From Curtobacterium sp. VKM Ac-2922 (GTDB lineage Bacteria; Actinomycetota; Actinomycetes; Actinomycetales; Microbacteriaceae): 64,000 nt of DNA. The notes under the pieces were generated by a model. It was not told the DNA's origin and searched no databases. It saw only the letters and a list, made by a program, of their open reading frames with translations. The stretch covers positions 158,656 to 222,655 of the forward strand of contig NZ_JALGRO010000006.1 of NCBI RefSeq assembly GCF_022815645.1, written 5' to 3'. The position numbers were made by a program, and so were the translations under genes. Positions 50,251 through 58,860 of this stretch are shown in pieces (position 1 is the stretch's first letter; the number at the start of each line of letters is the position of its first letter).

Positions 50251-50298
50251 TTCTTCATCCTAGGTTCGAGGAGTGCGGGAGCTGGGTCGGGACGCTGT

Positions 50299-50964
50299 TC
50301 ACGCCGGCTGGAGCGGGATGCGGGCGCCGTTGACGTCGGCCGGGTCGGCATCCCAGAGCCGGACGACCTCGTCGCCCAGACGATCCTCGAGCCCGGCGAG
50401 CGCGCCGACGACGAACACCGTCGCGGCAGCGGGCGACCCGGCCTTGCGGAAGCCCTGCGCCACGGCACGGACCCACGCGTCCGACGCGGCCTTGGCGGCG
50501 GCGTAGTTCGCGGCACCGGCCGTCGGCGCGTCGACAGCGGTCGAGGACACGAACGCCATCCGGCCGGCGGGCGAGGCCAGCAGGTCGTCGTTGAACACCC
50601 GCGTGGTGTTGCGGAGCGTGCGGAAGGCCCGGTCGAAGAAGTCCCAGTCCTCGTCCGACTGGCCGATGAGCCCGCCGCCGCCGCGCCACCCTCCGACCAG
50701 GTGGACGAGGCCGTCCACCCGACCGGAGGATGCGCGGACGTCGGAAGCCAGTGCGGTGACCGCGCCGAGGTCGGCGAGGTCGCACGTCCGGGTGGCGACG
50801 CCCGGGACGGACGCGGCCAGGGCCTCCAGGGCGTCCGCGCGTGTCCCGACCGCGATCACCGATGCGCCCGCGGCGACCAGTGCGCGCGCCACGGCCTGGC
50901 CGCTGGTGCTGGTCGCACCCGCGACCAGCACCAGTCGGCCGGTGAGCGGCCCGGCGTCGCTCAC
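50299..50964 (-). CDS. Short-chain dehydrogenase/reductase
   Basis: A 221-residue SDR. It has the cofactor site LVLVAGATSTSGQAVARALVAAGASVIAV (T-G-x-x-x-G-x-G variant GATSTSG). It also has MAFVSSTAVDAPTAGAANYAAAKAASDAWVRAVAQGFR, with catalytic Ser-Tyr-Lys as in S-x(n)-Y-x-x-x-K. It is shorter than most (usually about 250 aa), missing part of the C-terminal substrate loop. The GTG at 50964 overlaps the stop of the DUF6421 gene (GTGA), so the two are translationally coupled. The substrate is not known; the coupling to DUF6421 is the useful clue. Confidence 0.85.
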   Translation of the reverse strand: MSDAGPLTGRLVLVAGATSTSGQAVARALVAAGASVIAVGTRADALEALAASVPGVATRTCDLADLGAVTALASDVRASSGRVDGLVHLVGGWRGGGGLIGQSDEDWDFFDRAFRTLRNTTRVFNDDLLASPAGRMAFVSSTAVDAPTAGAANYAAAKAASDAWVRAVAQGFRKAGSPAAATVFVVGALAGLEDRLGDEVVRLWDADPADVNGARIPLQPA

Positions 50965-52427
50965 GCGGCCACGTCCGGCACCGCGGTGACGTCCGAGTGC
51001 CCCGTGATGCCCGCCGTCGACGCGATGACGGTGGCCATCTTCTTGTTGAGCGCCTCGTAGAACATCGACAGCGGGAACTCGTCGTCCATCACCGCGTCCG
51101 TGTAGCCCTTCGGCGGCCCGGCGAGCGTCTCACTGGGCAGCCCGACGGCCCACCGCGAGGCCGGGTGCGGCGTCAGCGTCTGCCGCACCATCTCGTACGC
51201 GGCGAGCCAGTGCGCCCCCTTGGGCCGGTCGATCGACCGCCAGTACAGCTCGTTGATCTGGTCACTGAGCGCGATGATGACGTCGGGCATCGCGTCCCAG
51301 TCGATCGTCAGGCGGGTGTCGGTCCAGTGCAGCACCCCGTGCTGGTGCATCCACGCGAAGAGCAGCTGACCGCCGAGCCCGTCGTAGTTGCGGACACGGC
51401 TGCCGGTGATCGCGAAGCGGAAGATGCGGTCGAACACGACCGCGTACTGCACCAGGCGTGCGTGGTCACGGATCTCGCGCTGCGCCGGGCTGAGCTCGTC
51501 GTCCGGCATCGCCGACAGCGTCCGTTCCAGTCGCACCGACTCACGGAACGCCGTCAGGTCGCACCGCAGTTCCTCGAGCGAGTACAGGAAGAACGGCATC
51601 CGCTGCTTGATCATGAACGGGTCGAACGGCAGGTCACCGCGCATGTGGGAGCGGTCGTGGATGATGTCCCACATCACGAAGACCCGCTCGGTGAGCTCTT
51701 GGTCGTCGAGCATCGCGGCAGCGTCGTCGGGCAGCTCGAGCTTCGTGATCGCCGCAGCCGCACGGACGACCTTGCGGTAGCGGGCGGCCTCGCGGTCCTG
51801 GAAGATCGCGCCCCACGTGAACGCGGGGATCTCGCGCATCGCGACCGTCTCGGGGAACAGCACGGCCGAGTTCGTGTCGTAGCCCGGGGTGAAGTCGACG
51901 AAGCGCAGTGCGACGAACAGCGCGTTGCCGTAGTCGCCGGACTCGAGCTCGGCGATGAACTCCGGCCAGATGGTCTCGACCAGGACGGCCTCGACCAGGC
52001 GGCTCGAGCTGCCGTTCTGCGTCACCATCGGGAACACGACCAGGTGGCCGAGCCCGTCGATGCGGTGCTGCTGCGGCTGGAACGCGTTCAGCGAATCGAG
52101 GAAGTCCGGCACTCCGAAGCCCTCGTCACGCCAGCGGGTGAAGTCGCCCTGCAGCGCGTCGAGGTACGCGGCGTCGTGCGGGAAGAACGGGGCCAGTTCG
52201 GCGACGGCCGGGAGGATCGTGGCCAGGTGCTCAGCGGCCGTTGCGTGGTGCGCGGGGTCCGGTACCGAGCCGTCGGTCGTCTGCAGCGCACGGAAGGCCT
52301 GGACGGCGGCCTTCAGCCGCAGCCACGCCGGGTGCGCGGCGACCTGGCGCACGGTCGGGCGGTCCTCGACGACCTCGGGTTCACCGACGATGGCGTCCTG
52401 CGAGTGGGTCTGGACGAACTGCGACAT
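50961..52427 (-). CDS. DUF6421 family protein
   Basis: A 488-residue cytosolic protein of the actinobacterial DUF6421 type: MSQFVQTHSQDAIVGEPEVVED at the start, then FGVPDFLDSLNAFQPQQHRIDGLGHLVVFPMVTQNGSSSRLVEAVLVETIWPEFIAELE. Later come VMWDIIHDRSHMRGDLPFDPFMIKQRMPFFLYSLEELRCDLTAF and WRSIDRPKGAHWLAAYEMV. A possible metal or polar site is visible in WDIIHDRSHMRGD (His, Asp), but no known enzymatic motif. The ATG at 52427 has GGGAGG upstream. It is coupled to the SDR. Function is unknown. Confidence 0.8.
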   Translation of the reverse strand: MSQFVQTHSQDAIVGEPEVVEDRPTVRQVAAHPAWLRLKAAVQAFRALQTTDGSVPDPAHHATAAEHLATILPAVAELAPFFPHDAAYLDALQGDFTRWRDEGFGVPDFLDSLNAFQPQQHRIDGLGHLVVFPMVTQNGSSSRLVEAVLVETIWPEFIAELESGDYGNALFVALRFVDFTPGYDTNSAVLFPETVAMREIPAFTWGAIFQDREAARYRKVVRAAAAITKLELPDDAAAMLDDQELTERVFVMWDIIHDRSHMRGDLPFDPFMIKQRMPFFLYSLEELRCDLTAFRESVRLERTLSAMPDDELSPAQREIRDHARLVQYAVVFDRIFRFAITGSRVRNYDGLGGQLLFAWMHQHGVLHWTDTRLTIDWDAMPDVIIALSDQINELYWRSIDRPKGAHWLAAYEMVRQTLTPHPASRWAVGLPSETLAGPPKGYTDAVMDDEFPLSMFYEALNKKMATVIASTAGITGHSDVTAVPDVAA

Positions 52428-52749
52428 GTCGAACCTCCCGTCGTTGGGGTACCGCGGATGCGGACGGATCGGCACCGGGGCCGACCCTGCCGAAAGCCTA
52501 TTGAGCAACGCGCGACGCATTCCTCCCACTTTCTGGCGGAAACGTGCGCCGCGGAGCGCTCCACGCAGCGGATCGACCGACCGGCGCAACGTTCCGGTCG
52601 TCTGGCTCGAGCGACGGCCCGAGCACCGGTCCGGCCACCCGGTCCGGGCGACGGCAAGGACCTCGCGGTGGGCCGATCACGGACACCTGACCGCAAGACG
52701 GACCGGAGGCCCGGCGTCTGGCGGCACCGAGCCTCCGGTCCGTCAGTGG
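52428..52749. other. 322-bp intergenic region
   Basis: No gene seen between the DUF6421 start and the next minus-strand stop. It includes the DUF6421 promoter and the family A palindrome (52697-52744); otherwise high-GC sequence with no repeat or motif that I can name. Confidence 0.55.
52697..52744 (-). terminator. Palindrome family A terminator
   Basis: GACGGACCGGAGGCCCGG pairs with CCGAGCCTCCGGTCCGTC (one mismatch) around a 12-base loop, just after the stop of the minus-strand lipoprotein gene ending at 52750. Confidence 0.8.
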
Positions 52750-53289
52750 CTACTGTTCACCGGCCGCACTCACGAACAGTGTCGTCCCCGCCGCGGCGGG
52801 GAGCGTCATGACCGTACCGGTCGTGGCGGAGGTCGTCTTCGTTCCGAGCGCCACCACTGCTCCGTGGATCCCGCACCAGAGCGTGACAGGAACGGTGGAG
52901 GACGACGCCGCGACGCTCGTGGACGGGCCTATCGCCCGTTTCGCGGCGGCGGAGTCCGGCGCGGCGAGCGGGTCATCCGAGGAACGCGGGGCGGTCGCTG
53001 TGACGGCATCCGTCCCGTGGCCGTCACTGATTGCGACCCCGCATCGACCCCGTGAGAGCGCGATGGCGAAGCTCGCGCCCTCGGTCTTCCCGGTTGCGAC
53101 GACATGCGAGCGGACGGCCGCCGGCAACGCAGCGGTGAGCGCGCCGTCCGCCGAGACGACCGGCAGCCGATCGACGGCGGGGTCGATCCGGTACTGCGTC
53201 GGGTGCGCGGTCGAGCACCCCGTCAGCACGAGCGCTGCGATCGTCGTGACCCACACCGCGAGCGCACGGCGACCCGCGGTCCCGCGCAT
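52750..53289 (-). CDS. Putative lipoprotein
   Basis: A 179-residue exported protein. MRGTAGRRALAVWVTTIAALVLTGCS carries a signal peptide and lipobox (LTGC, Cys25). The mature protein is Ala/Ser/Thr-rich with two Cys (RGRCGVAISDGHG, LWCGIHGAVVALG), which may form a disulfide. I do not recognise the family. The start could be a GTG at 53331 overlapping the previous stop region; the ATG at 53289 is used because it directly precedes the hydrophobic stretch. It lies 35 bp after the secreted-protein gene on the same strand, so they may form an operon. Confidence 0.65.
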   Translation of the reverse strand: MRGTAGRRALAVWVTTIAALVLTGCSTAHPTQYRIDPAVDRLPVVSADGALTAALPAAVRSHVVATGKTEGASFAIALSRGRCGVAISDGHGTDAVTATAPRSSDDPLAAPDSAAAKRAIGPSTSVAASSSTVPVTLWCGIHGAVVALGTKTTSATTGTVMTLPAAAGTTLFVSAAGEQ

Positions 53290-53323
53290 CGAGCGCAGCA
53301 CCGCGGGCCACTGGTGTCCGGAT

Positions 53324-53848
53324 TCAGGCACGGTACGAACGGTACTGGAGCCGCTCGAACTTGTATGCCTTCCCGTTGCCCGACTTGCTGAAGCCGCCAC
53401 CGGGCACATTGCAGGTCTGGGTCTGCGTCCAGTGGAACGTCGTGACCGAGTAGACGGCATCGGCACGGAGCACCCAGGTCTGCCCGGCGGGGATCGCGAC
53501 GGAGTACCCCGTCGACGTCGTGTACGTCGACGTGACGTTGAACCCGACGGAACCGCTGACGGTCTCGGCGGAGACGCCGGCGTTCCCCGTGACCGAGTTG
53601 CTCACCGCCACTGACTTGGTCAGCGACAACGTCCCCGGACCGACGCCCGACACGCTCCAGTTGGGTCCGGACGGCGACGTCTTCGTCGTGCCCGCGCTTG
53701 TGACGTCGCTGAGCTTGGTCACGACCGGACCACAGCCGACGCCGCCTTGGTCAGGGTGGGCGGTGGCCGCCGTGGCCGCCTGCGCTCCGGCGAGCGACAT
53801 GCTCGCGACCAGCAATCCCGTGGCGAGCAGTGACATCCGTGTTCTCAT
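53324..53848 (-). CDS. Small secreted protein of unknown function
   Basis: A 174-residue secreted protein with the signal peptide MRTRMSLLATGLLVASMSLAGAQAATAA. The mature part has two Cys (GVGCGPVV, TQTCNVPGGG). A Ser/Thr/Val-rich beta-type segment is repeated in LTKSVAVSNSVTGNAGVSAETVSGSVGFNVTSTYTTSTGYSVAIPAGQTWVLRADAVYSV, similar to pore-forming or toxin-like beta-barrel and lectin folds. I cannot name it. The ATG at 53848 follows GAGGGG. Its 5' region holds a 9-bp inverted repeat, perhaps regulatory. Confidence 0.65.
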   Translation of the reverse strand: MRTRMSLLATGLLVASMSLAGAQAATAATAHPDQGGVGCGPVVTKLSDVTSAGTTKTSPSGPNWSVSGVGPGTLSLTKSVAVSNSVTGNAGVSAETVSGSVGFNVTSTYTTSTGYSVAIPAGQTWVLRADAVYSVTTFHWTQTQTCNVPGGGFSKSGNGKAYKFERLQYRSYRA

Positions 53849-53858
53849 GGTTCCCCTC

Positions 53859-53898
53859 GATCCTCCAAGGGAGCGGGAGCGCCCCCATGTGGAGGATC
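53859..53898 (-). promoter_or_regulatory. Inverted repeat upstream of the small secreted protein
   Basis: GATCCTCCA (53859-53867) and TGGAGGATC (53890-53898) are exact 9-bp arms around 22 bp, ending close to the ribosome site of the gene starting at 53848. This is either an operator or an mRNA leader hairpin. Confidence 0.4.
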
Positions 53899-54078
53899 GC
53901 CCCACGCGCCCGGCGTGCCAAGCGTCTGGCGGATGACCTGCAACAGCCGACCGGCCACCCACACCCAGCCGGCCGACGGGTCGGGATGACGCCGCGGTTG
54001 CGCGGAACCGCACGAAGTGAGCCAGCGGTGCCGATCCCGAGCACGATCGAGGTGTCCTCATTCCCCGAAGGAGCACCG

Positions 54079-55089
54079 ATGCGCGTCTTCCTGTACCTCG
54101 CGATGATCGTCGTCGCCACGGCGTCGACGCTCGGCGTCGCGCTGCTGGTCGCGCTGCAGCTCCACGACGCTGCGCGGTGGCTCGTGGTCGCCACCGCGTC
54201 GTCGTCACCGTTCCTGGTCATGGGACCGGTCGTGGTCGGGTCACTCGCGGCGTACTGGGACCACCGGTCCTCCACGGACGGCCGCCGGTACCTCGGCTGG
54301 TGGTTCCTGGGCGTCGTCCTGGTCGACGTCGTCGCGGCGGTGTTCATCGTGCTCGCGACCATCTCGGCACGGGGCCCGGTGTGGGTGCCGGTGGTCGTCA
54401 TCGGCGGCGCAGCGGTGCTCCTCGCCGTCGCGCGACCACTCGGCGCAGTGTTCCGCCGGACGGAGCCACCGATCGCCGACCACGGCGACACTGTCCCCGG
54501 CGCCGATGCCGTCCGACGGAAGGTCCGCAGGATCACCGTGACGTTCGTCATCGCCGTCGTGGTGTCGACGATCGGGGTCACGCTGCTCGCGATCCTCGGC
54601 GGCGACCGGGGCGGCGACCTGCTGCAGGACGTGTTGTCAGCCGGGCAACTGACGTTCACCGCGACAGCAGTCGCGACGGTGTACGCCGCGCTTCCCCTCA
54701 ACCGGGCGCTCCGGGACACGGGCGGGCGCGACGTCGGTCGACTGCGGCGCTTCGCGAAGGTGGTGTTGCGGGGCAAGGAACTCCCCCTCGACCCTGCCGA
54801 GGAGCGAGGCGCTGTGCAGTACGCGCGCCTGGTCCCGCTGGCGATGCGGTTCCAGATGGCGTTCATCGGCCTGCTGTACCTGGCCCTGACGTTCCAGTTC
54901 GTCTCGGCGTCACTCCGAGGCATCCTCGGGTGGCTCCCCGACGTCTACCTGGCGTTCCTGGTGCTCGTGGTGGTGTGGCTCGTCCCGGTCACGATCCGCC
55001 GGATGCGTCGAGCACGGGCGTACGTCGCGCAGCACGCCGATGCGGCGCTGTGGACGCTGGACGACGGGGCGCCGGCGCAGCCCCACTGA
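54079..55089 (+). CDS. Multi-pass membrane protein of unknown function
   Basis: A 336-residue membrane protein with six to eight hydrophobic helices (MRVFLYLAMIVVATASTLGVALLVALQL, YLGWWFLGVVLVDVVAAVFIVLAT, VWVPVVVIGGAAVLLAVARP, ITVTFVIAVVVSTIGVTLLAIL, and two in the C-terminal third) and a cytoplasmic loop GGRDVGRLRRFAKVVLRGKELPLDP. That loop and the following YARLVPLAMRFQMAFIGLLYLAL region resemble the smaller protein at 63275-63835, so they are probably paralogues. No function is known. The ATG at 54079 is preceded by AAGGAG. Confidence 0.7.
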   Translation: MRVFLYLAMIVVATASTLGVALLVALQLHDAARWLVVATASSSPFLVMGPVVVGSLAAYWDHRSSTDGRRYLGWWFLGVVLVDVVAAVFIVLATISARGPVWVPVVVIGGAAVLLAVARPLGAVFRRTEPPIADHGDTVPGADAVRRKVRRITVTFVIAVVVSTIGVTLLAILGGDRGGDLLQDVLSAGQLTFTATAVATVYAALPLNRALRDTGGRDVGRLRRFAKVVLRGKELPLDPAEERGAVQYARLVPLAMRFQMAFIGLLYLALTFQFVSASLRGILGWLPDVYLAFLVLVVVWLVPVTIRRMRRARAYVAQHADAALWTLDDGAPAQPH

Positions 55090-55154
55090 CGGACCGGCGC
55101 GCACCGCTCAGCGGCAACGCGAAGCGTTGCGCGGGGCGCGCCGACCGAGCCTGC

Positions 55155-55185
55155 GAGGGAGGGGTGCCAGCTGGCACCGGCCCTC
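55155..55185. terminator. Palindrome family A element between convergent genes
   Basis: GGTGCCAG|CTGGCACC gives an eight-pair core. A 3/2-base internal loop and an outer GAGGG/CCCTC extend it. It lies between the membrane protein gene and the LacI gene, both of which end here. Confidence 0.65.
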
Positions 55186-55244
55186 CAGTCCGTCACGGAG
55201 CACCGATTGCCGGGCGTCGCGCGGCGCCCGGCCACGGAGCCGGG

Positions 55245-56297
55245 TCAGCGCGACAGGCTCGCGGTCGACGACCGCACCACCAAGGAAACCGGAAGGGTCT
55301 CCCCCAGCAGCGGATCGCCACCGATGGCGGCGAGCAGCCGCTCGACTGCCAACGCGCCCATCATCGCCGTCGGCGAGTGCACGGTCGTCAGGGGCGTGGG
55401 CAGCTGGGCGACGACCGGGATGTCGTTGTATCCGACGATCGACAGGTCGTCGGGGACACGCATGCCGCGTTGTCGGGCGGCCCCCATCACGCCGATCGCC
55501 GCCGTGTCGTTGACCGCGAAGATCGCCGTGGGCGGGTCGGCCAGCGCGAGCAGGGTGTGCGCGCCGACGACCCCACCCTCGACCTCGAAGTCGCTGTGCA
55601 CGACGAGCGCCTCGTCGACCACCAGGTCGCGCTGCTGGTGCGCGAGCCGGAAGCCCTCCACCCGTTCCACACCCGTGCTGGCGTGGCGTGGACCCGCGAC
55701 GACGCCGATACGCCGGTGCCCCAGCGCGAGCAGGTGCTCGGTGGCCGTGCGACCGCCGTCGACGTCGTCGCCGACCACGGCGGGCATCCACGATCCCGGG
55801 TGCCGGTTGGTGGCGATGACCGGCACGGGCAGGTCCGTCAGGCGCGCGTTCGGTCCCGACAGGTGCAGGGAGCTCACGATGAGACCGTCGACCTGCCGCG
55901 AGAGCAGGAAGTCGACGGCTTCGAGCTGGGCGCCCATCTCGTCCGGAGGCGTCGTGAGCAGCAGCTGGTACCCGGCAGACCGCGCGGCGGACTCCACGGA
56001 CTGGCAGATGGTCGCGATGACGGTGTCGGCCAGGCGTGGCATCACCACACCGATGGTGTTGGACCGACGCGTCCGCAGTGACGACGCGATCCGGTTGGGC
56101 CGGTAGCCGAGCTCGGCCGCGGCGGCGAGCACCCGCTGCGCCGACGCACTCCACCCCCTGGCCGGCTCGGTCTGCCGGAGCACACGCGATGCGGTCGAGA
56201 TGTGGACGCCGGCGCGGCCGGCGATGGCCTGGAGGCTCGCCTCACCACGACGGCCCGGGTGCCGGTCCCCAGCCGGGTCGGTGTCCGTGGTGCCCAT
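55245..56297 (-). CDS. LacI-family transcriptional regulator
   Basis: A 350-residue LacI/GalR-type repressor. The DNA-binding domain lies at about 20-75 ([57 protein letters not shown]), with the hinge helix at the end. A periplasmic-binding-protein-like effector domain follows ([86 protein letters not shown]). The ATG at 56297 opens a good frame. It is divergent from a six-gene catabolic operon and, with the operator TGCAATCGATTGCA, is its likely repressor. The inducer is probably the compound that the operon degrades. Confidence 0.92.
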   Translation of the reverse strand: MGTTDTDPAGDRHPGRRGEASLQAIAGRAGVHISTASRVLRQTEPARGWSASAQRVLAAAAELGYRPNRIASSLRTRRSNTIGVVMPRLADTVIATICQSVESAARSAGYQLLLTTPPDEMGAQLEAVDFLLSRQVDGLIVSSLHLSGPNARLTDLPVPVIATNRHPGSWMPAVVGDDVDGGRTATEHLLALGHRRIGVVAGPRHASTGVERVEGFRLAHQQRDLVVDEALVVHSDFEVEGGVVGAHTLLALADPPTAIFAVNDTAAIGVMGAARQRGMRVPDDLSIVGYNDIPVVAQLPTPLTTVHSPTAMMGALAVERLLAAIGGDPLLGETLPVSLVVRSSTASLSR

Positions 56298-56446
56298 CCA
56301 CGCAGTCTAGGTGACGGATCGTCGCTCCCTCGGAAACGCGAACGGTTGCGAACAGGCGCGTCACGATCACTTCCGCCTCAGCCGAAACAGGTTCGTTACA
56401 CAGACATCGGGCGCCTGAAACACACGACTGGCACGCTTCCAGGACA

Positions 56447-56470
56447 TGCAATCGATTGCACCAGTTGCAA
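56447..56470 (+). promoter_or_regulatory. LacI-type operator of the amide/imide catabolic operon
   Basis: TGCAATCGATTGCA (56447-56460) is a perfect 14-bp palindrome with the central CG typical of LacI operators. TTGCACCAGTTGCAA (56456-56470) overlaps it as a second inverted repeat. It is 22-46 bp before the deacetylase ATG. Confidence 0.75.
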
Positions 56471-56492
56471 CAATGACGAGAGACGGTGTCCC

Positions 56493-57395
56493 ATGGTGAA
56501 AGAGATCTTCGTGTCGTTCGGCGTCGACATCGACGCCGTCGCGGGGTGGCTCGGTTCCTACGGCGGGGCGGACTCGCCCTCCGACATCCAGCGCGGGATC
56601 TTCGCGGGCCGCACCGGTGTGCCGCGGCTGCAGCGGGTGTTCGACCGGGCGGGCATCACGGCGACCTGGTTCATCCCCGGGCACTCGCTCGAGACGTTCC
56701 CCGAGCAGTGCAAGGCCCTGTTCGACGCCGGACACGAGATCGGCGCGCACGGCTACAGCCACGAGAACCCCGTCGCGATGACCGAGGCGCAAGAGGACGC
56801 CGTGATGGAGCGCTCGGTGGAGCTCATCACGAAGCTCACCGGCACGCAGCCGGCCGGGTACGTCGCGCCGTGGTGGGAGCTGAGCACGTACACGCCGACC
56901 CTGTTGCAGAAGTTCGGGTTCAGCTACGACCACAGCCAGCAGCACAAGGACTTCGTGCCGTACTACTCGATCGTCGGCGACTCGTGGACCCCGATCGACT
57001 ACGCGCAGGACCCCCAGACCTGGATGACGCCGCTCGTGCACGGGCAGGAGATCGATCTGGTCGAGATCGCGGCGAACTGGTACGTCGACGACCTGCCGCC
57101 GATGATGTTCATCAAGTCCAGCCCGAACAGCCACGGCTTCGTCAACCCCCGCGACGTCGAGCAGATGTGGAAGGACCAGTTCGACTGGGTCTACCGCGAG
57201 CTCGACTACGCGGTGTTCCCGATCACGATCCACCCCGACGTGTCCGGGCGGCCGCAGGTCCTGCTCATGATCGAACGGCTCATCGAGTACATCGGCGGAC
57301 ACGAGGGGGTGCGGTTCCTGCCGATGAACGCGATCGCGGACGACTTCCGCACCCGGTTCCCCTTCGGCCGGCCCGAGCGCCCGCGCGAGTACTGA
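56493..57395 (+). CDS. CE4 polysaccharide-deacetylase-fold protein (HpPgdA / cyclic imidase-like)
   Basis: A 300-residue NodB-fold metalloenzyme of the HpPgdA/PuuE group. It starts [21 protein letters not shown] with Asp12/Asp14. The metal His pair His86/His90 lies in [34 protein letters not shown] and [25 protein letters not shown] follow, with [12 protein letters not shown] at the end. This subgroup includes Helicobacter peptidoglycan deacetylase and bacterial cyclic imide hydrolases. The asparaginase-type partner in the operon favours ring opening of a cyclic imide/amide over sugar deacetylation. There is no signal peptide, so it acts in the cytosol. It heads the operon. Confidence 0.85.
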   Translation: MVKEIFVSFGVDIDAVAGWLGSYGGADSPSDIQRGIFAGRTGVPRLQRVFDRAGITATWFIPGHSLETFPEQCKALFDAGHEIGAHGYSHENPVAMTEAQEDAVMERSVELITKLTGTQPAGYVAPWWELSTYTPTLLQKFGFSYDHSQQHKDFVPYYSIVGDSWTPIDYAQDPQTWMTPLVHGQEIDLVEIAANWYVDDLPPMMFIKSSPNSHGFVNPRDVEQMWKDQFDWVYRELDYAVFPITIHPDVSGRPQVLLMIERLIEYIGGHEGVRFLPMNAIADDFRTRFPFGRPERPREY

Positions 57396-57769
57396 TGTGC
57401 GGCGTATGCGGCAGCGCCGGCGGGACGCGTGATGCGGACGCCGACGGCGTCGAGGACACCCCCGCGGCACGCAAGCGGGCGCAGCTCGGCCTGGTCGCCT
57501 GGGCGTCACGCCTGTTCGGCCCCGAGCACGTCCGGATCCACGAGGCCCCCGGGACCGTGCGCGTCGTGGTCGTCGGACCGACGGGCCGGAGCGTCGTCGC
57601 GCAGGGCGTGAACGGGGTCCTCGAGGCCGTCGAACTGGTCAGCGCCGGACGTCCTGACTGGCCCGCGGTGGATCGTCGCCTCCGGGCCGCCGACCCCCGC
57701 GACGACACCGACCGGACGTACCGGGTCCTCGCGTCCGCGGTCGCCCGACGTACGGAGGTCCGGACGTGA
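57395..57769 (+). CDS. Small protein with an N-terminal Cys-x2-Cys motif
   Basis: A 124-residue protein: [21 protein letters not shown], then KRAQLGLVAWASRLFGPEHVRIHEAPGTVRVVVVGPTGRSVVAQGVNGVLEAVELVSAGRPDWPAVDRRL. The CGVCG start suggests a metal or Fe-S site, or a disulfide. The rest looks like a small alpha/beta domain. I do not recognise it. It is overlapped on both sides (TGATG and GTGA) by the deacetylase and asparaginase genes. It is therefore tightly coupled and may be an accessory subunit or carrier for one of them. Confidence 0.65.
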   Translation: MCGVCGSAGGTRDADADGVEDTPAARKRAQLGLVAWASRLFGPEHVRIHEAPGTVRVVVVGPTGRSVVAQGVNGVLEAVELVSAGRPDWPAVDRRLRAADPRDDTDRTYRVLASAVARRTEVRT

Positions 57770-58797
57770 CCGGCACGCCGCTCCCCTCGATCGCCTACCT
57801 GGCCCTGGGCGGGACCATCGCGAGCGTCACCTCGGGCGACGCGGCCAACCGGTCCGGCGCCGTGCCACGCCTCGACGCGCAGCACCTGGTCTCCGCCGTG
57901 CCCGAGATCGCCGAGGTCGCACGTGTCGACGCGCGACAGTTGGCCCTCGTCCCCTCTCCCTCGCTCGGGTTCCACGACGTGCAGGTCGCACTCCAAGCGG
58001 CGCACGCCGCCGTTCGCGACGGGGCTTCGGGTGTCGTGCTCTCGCAGGGCACCGACACGATCGAGGAGACGGCGTACCTGCTCGACCTGGCCTGGGACCG
58101 TCCCGAGCCGCTCGTGCTCACCGGTGCCATGCGACACGCGTCGGCCCCCGGTGCGGACGGCCCGGCCAACCTGCTGGCGGCGGTGTGCGTCGCCGCGCAC
58201 CCGAGCGCTCGCGAACGCGGTGTGCTCGTCGTGCTCGACGACCAGGTCCACGCCGCCAGCACGGTCCGCAAGACGCACACGTTCTCGACCGGGGCGTTCG
58301 CCTCGCCCGGAGCAGGGCCGCTCGGCTGGGTCGCGGAAGGGGTCCCGGTCTTCCGGTCGCCGGCGCACCAGATGCCCGCCGTCACCGAACGCGTGGCACC
58401 GCTGCCCCCGATGGCCCTGCACCGGGTCAGCCTCGACGACGACGGACGCGTCCTCGATGCGCTCGGCGACCTCGGCTACCGCGGCGCGGTCGTCGAGGGC
58501 TTCGGCGGCGGGCACGTGGCAGAACGCACCCTCGACGCCGTCCGCGCGCTGGCCCGGAAGATGCCGGTGGTCATGGCGTCACGGACCGGCGCCGGAACGA
58601 CACTCGCGACGACCTACGGCTTCCCCGGCAGCGAGATCGACCTGCTCGACGCGGGACTCGTCCCGGCAGGGCAGCTCGACGGCCTCAAGGCACGCCTGCT
58701 GCTCGCCGTGCTGCTCTCCGTCGACGCACCGCGCGACCGGGTGCACGCCGAGTTCCTCGCACGCGGTGGGGGCTCCGTCCCGCCGCAGCGTCGCTGA
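57766..58797 (+). CDS. Asparaginase/glutaminase family amidohydrolase
   Basis: A 343-residue Asn/Gln-amidohydrolase. The first catalytic Thr lies in YLALGGTIAS (Thr17) and the second triad motif is SQGTDTIEETAYLLDL (Thr96, Asp97). Further blocks are EPLVLTGAMRHASAPGADGPANLL, VLVVLDDQVHAASTVRKTHTFSTGAF and GFGGGHVAERTLDAV. It has no signal peptide, so it is cytosolic. It could hydrolyse asparagine, but the context suggests a half-amide made by the first enzyme of the operon. The GTG at 57766 overlaps the previous stop (GTGA). Confidence 0.9.
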   Translation: MTGTPLPSIAYLALGGTIASVTSGDAANRSGAVPRLDAQHLVSAVPEIAEVARVDARQLALVPSPSLGFHDVQVALQAAHAAVRDGASGVVLSQGTDTIEETAYLLDLAWDRPEPLVLTGAMRHASAPGADGPANLLAAVCVAAHPSARERGVLVVLDDQVHAASTVRKTHTFSTGAFASPGAGPLGWVAEGVPVFRSPAHQMPAVTERVAPLPPMALHRVSLDDDGRVLDALGDLGYRGAVVEGFGGGHVAERTLDAVRALARKMPVVMASRTGAGTTLATTYGFPGSEIDLLDAGLVPAGQLDGLKARLLLAVLLSVDAPRDRVHAEFLARGGGSVPPQRR

Positions 58798-58860
58798 ACC
58801 ACCGACGCTCCCCGCACGACCCACCCGATCCGCCAGCACCGCAGCATCGAGAGGAAGACC

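Noticed and set aside
57280..58515. A 411-codon minus-strand frame opposite the asparaginase gene
   Set aside because: Antisense to a clear asparaginase; Arg/Pro-rich and without motifs.
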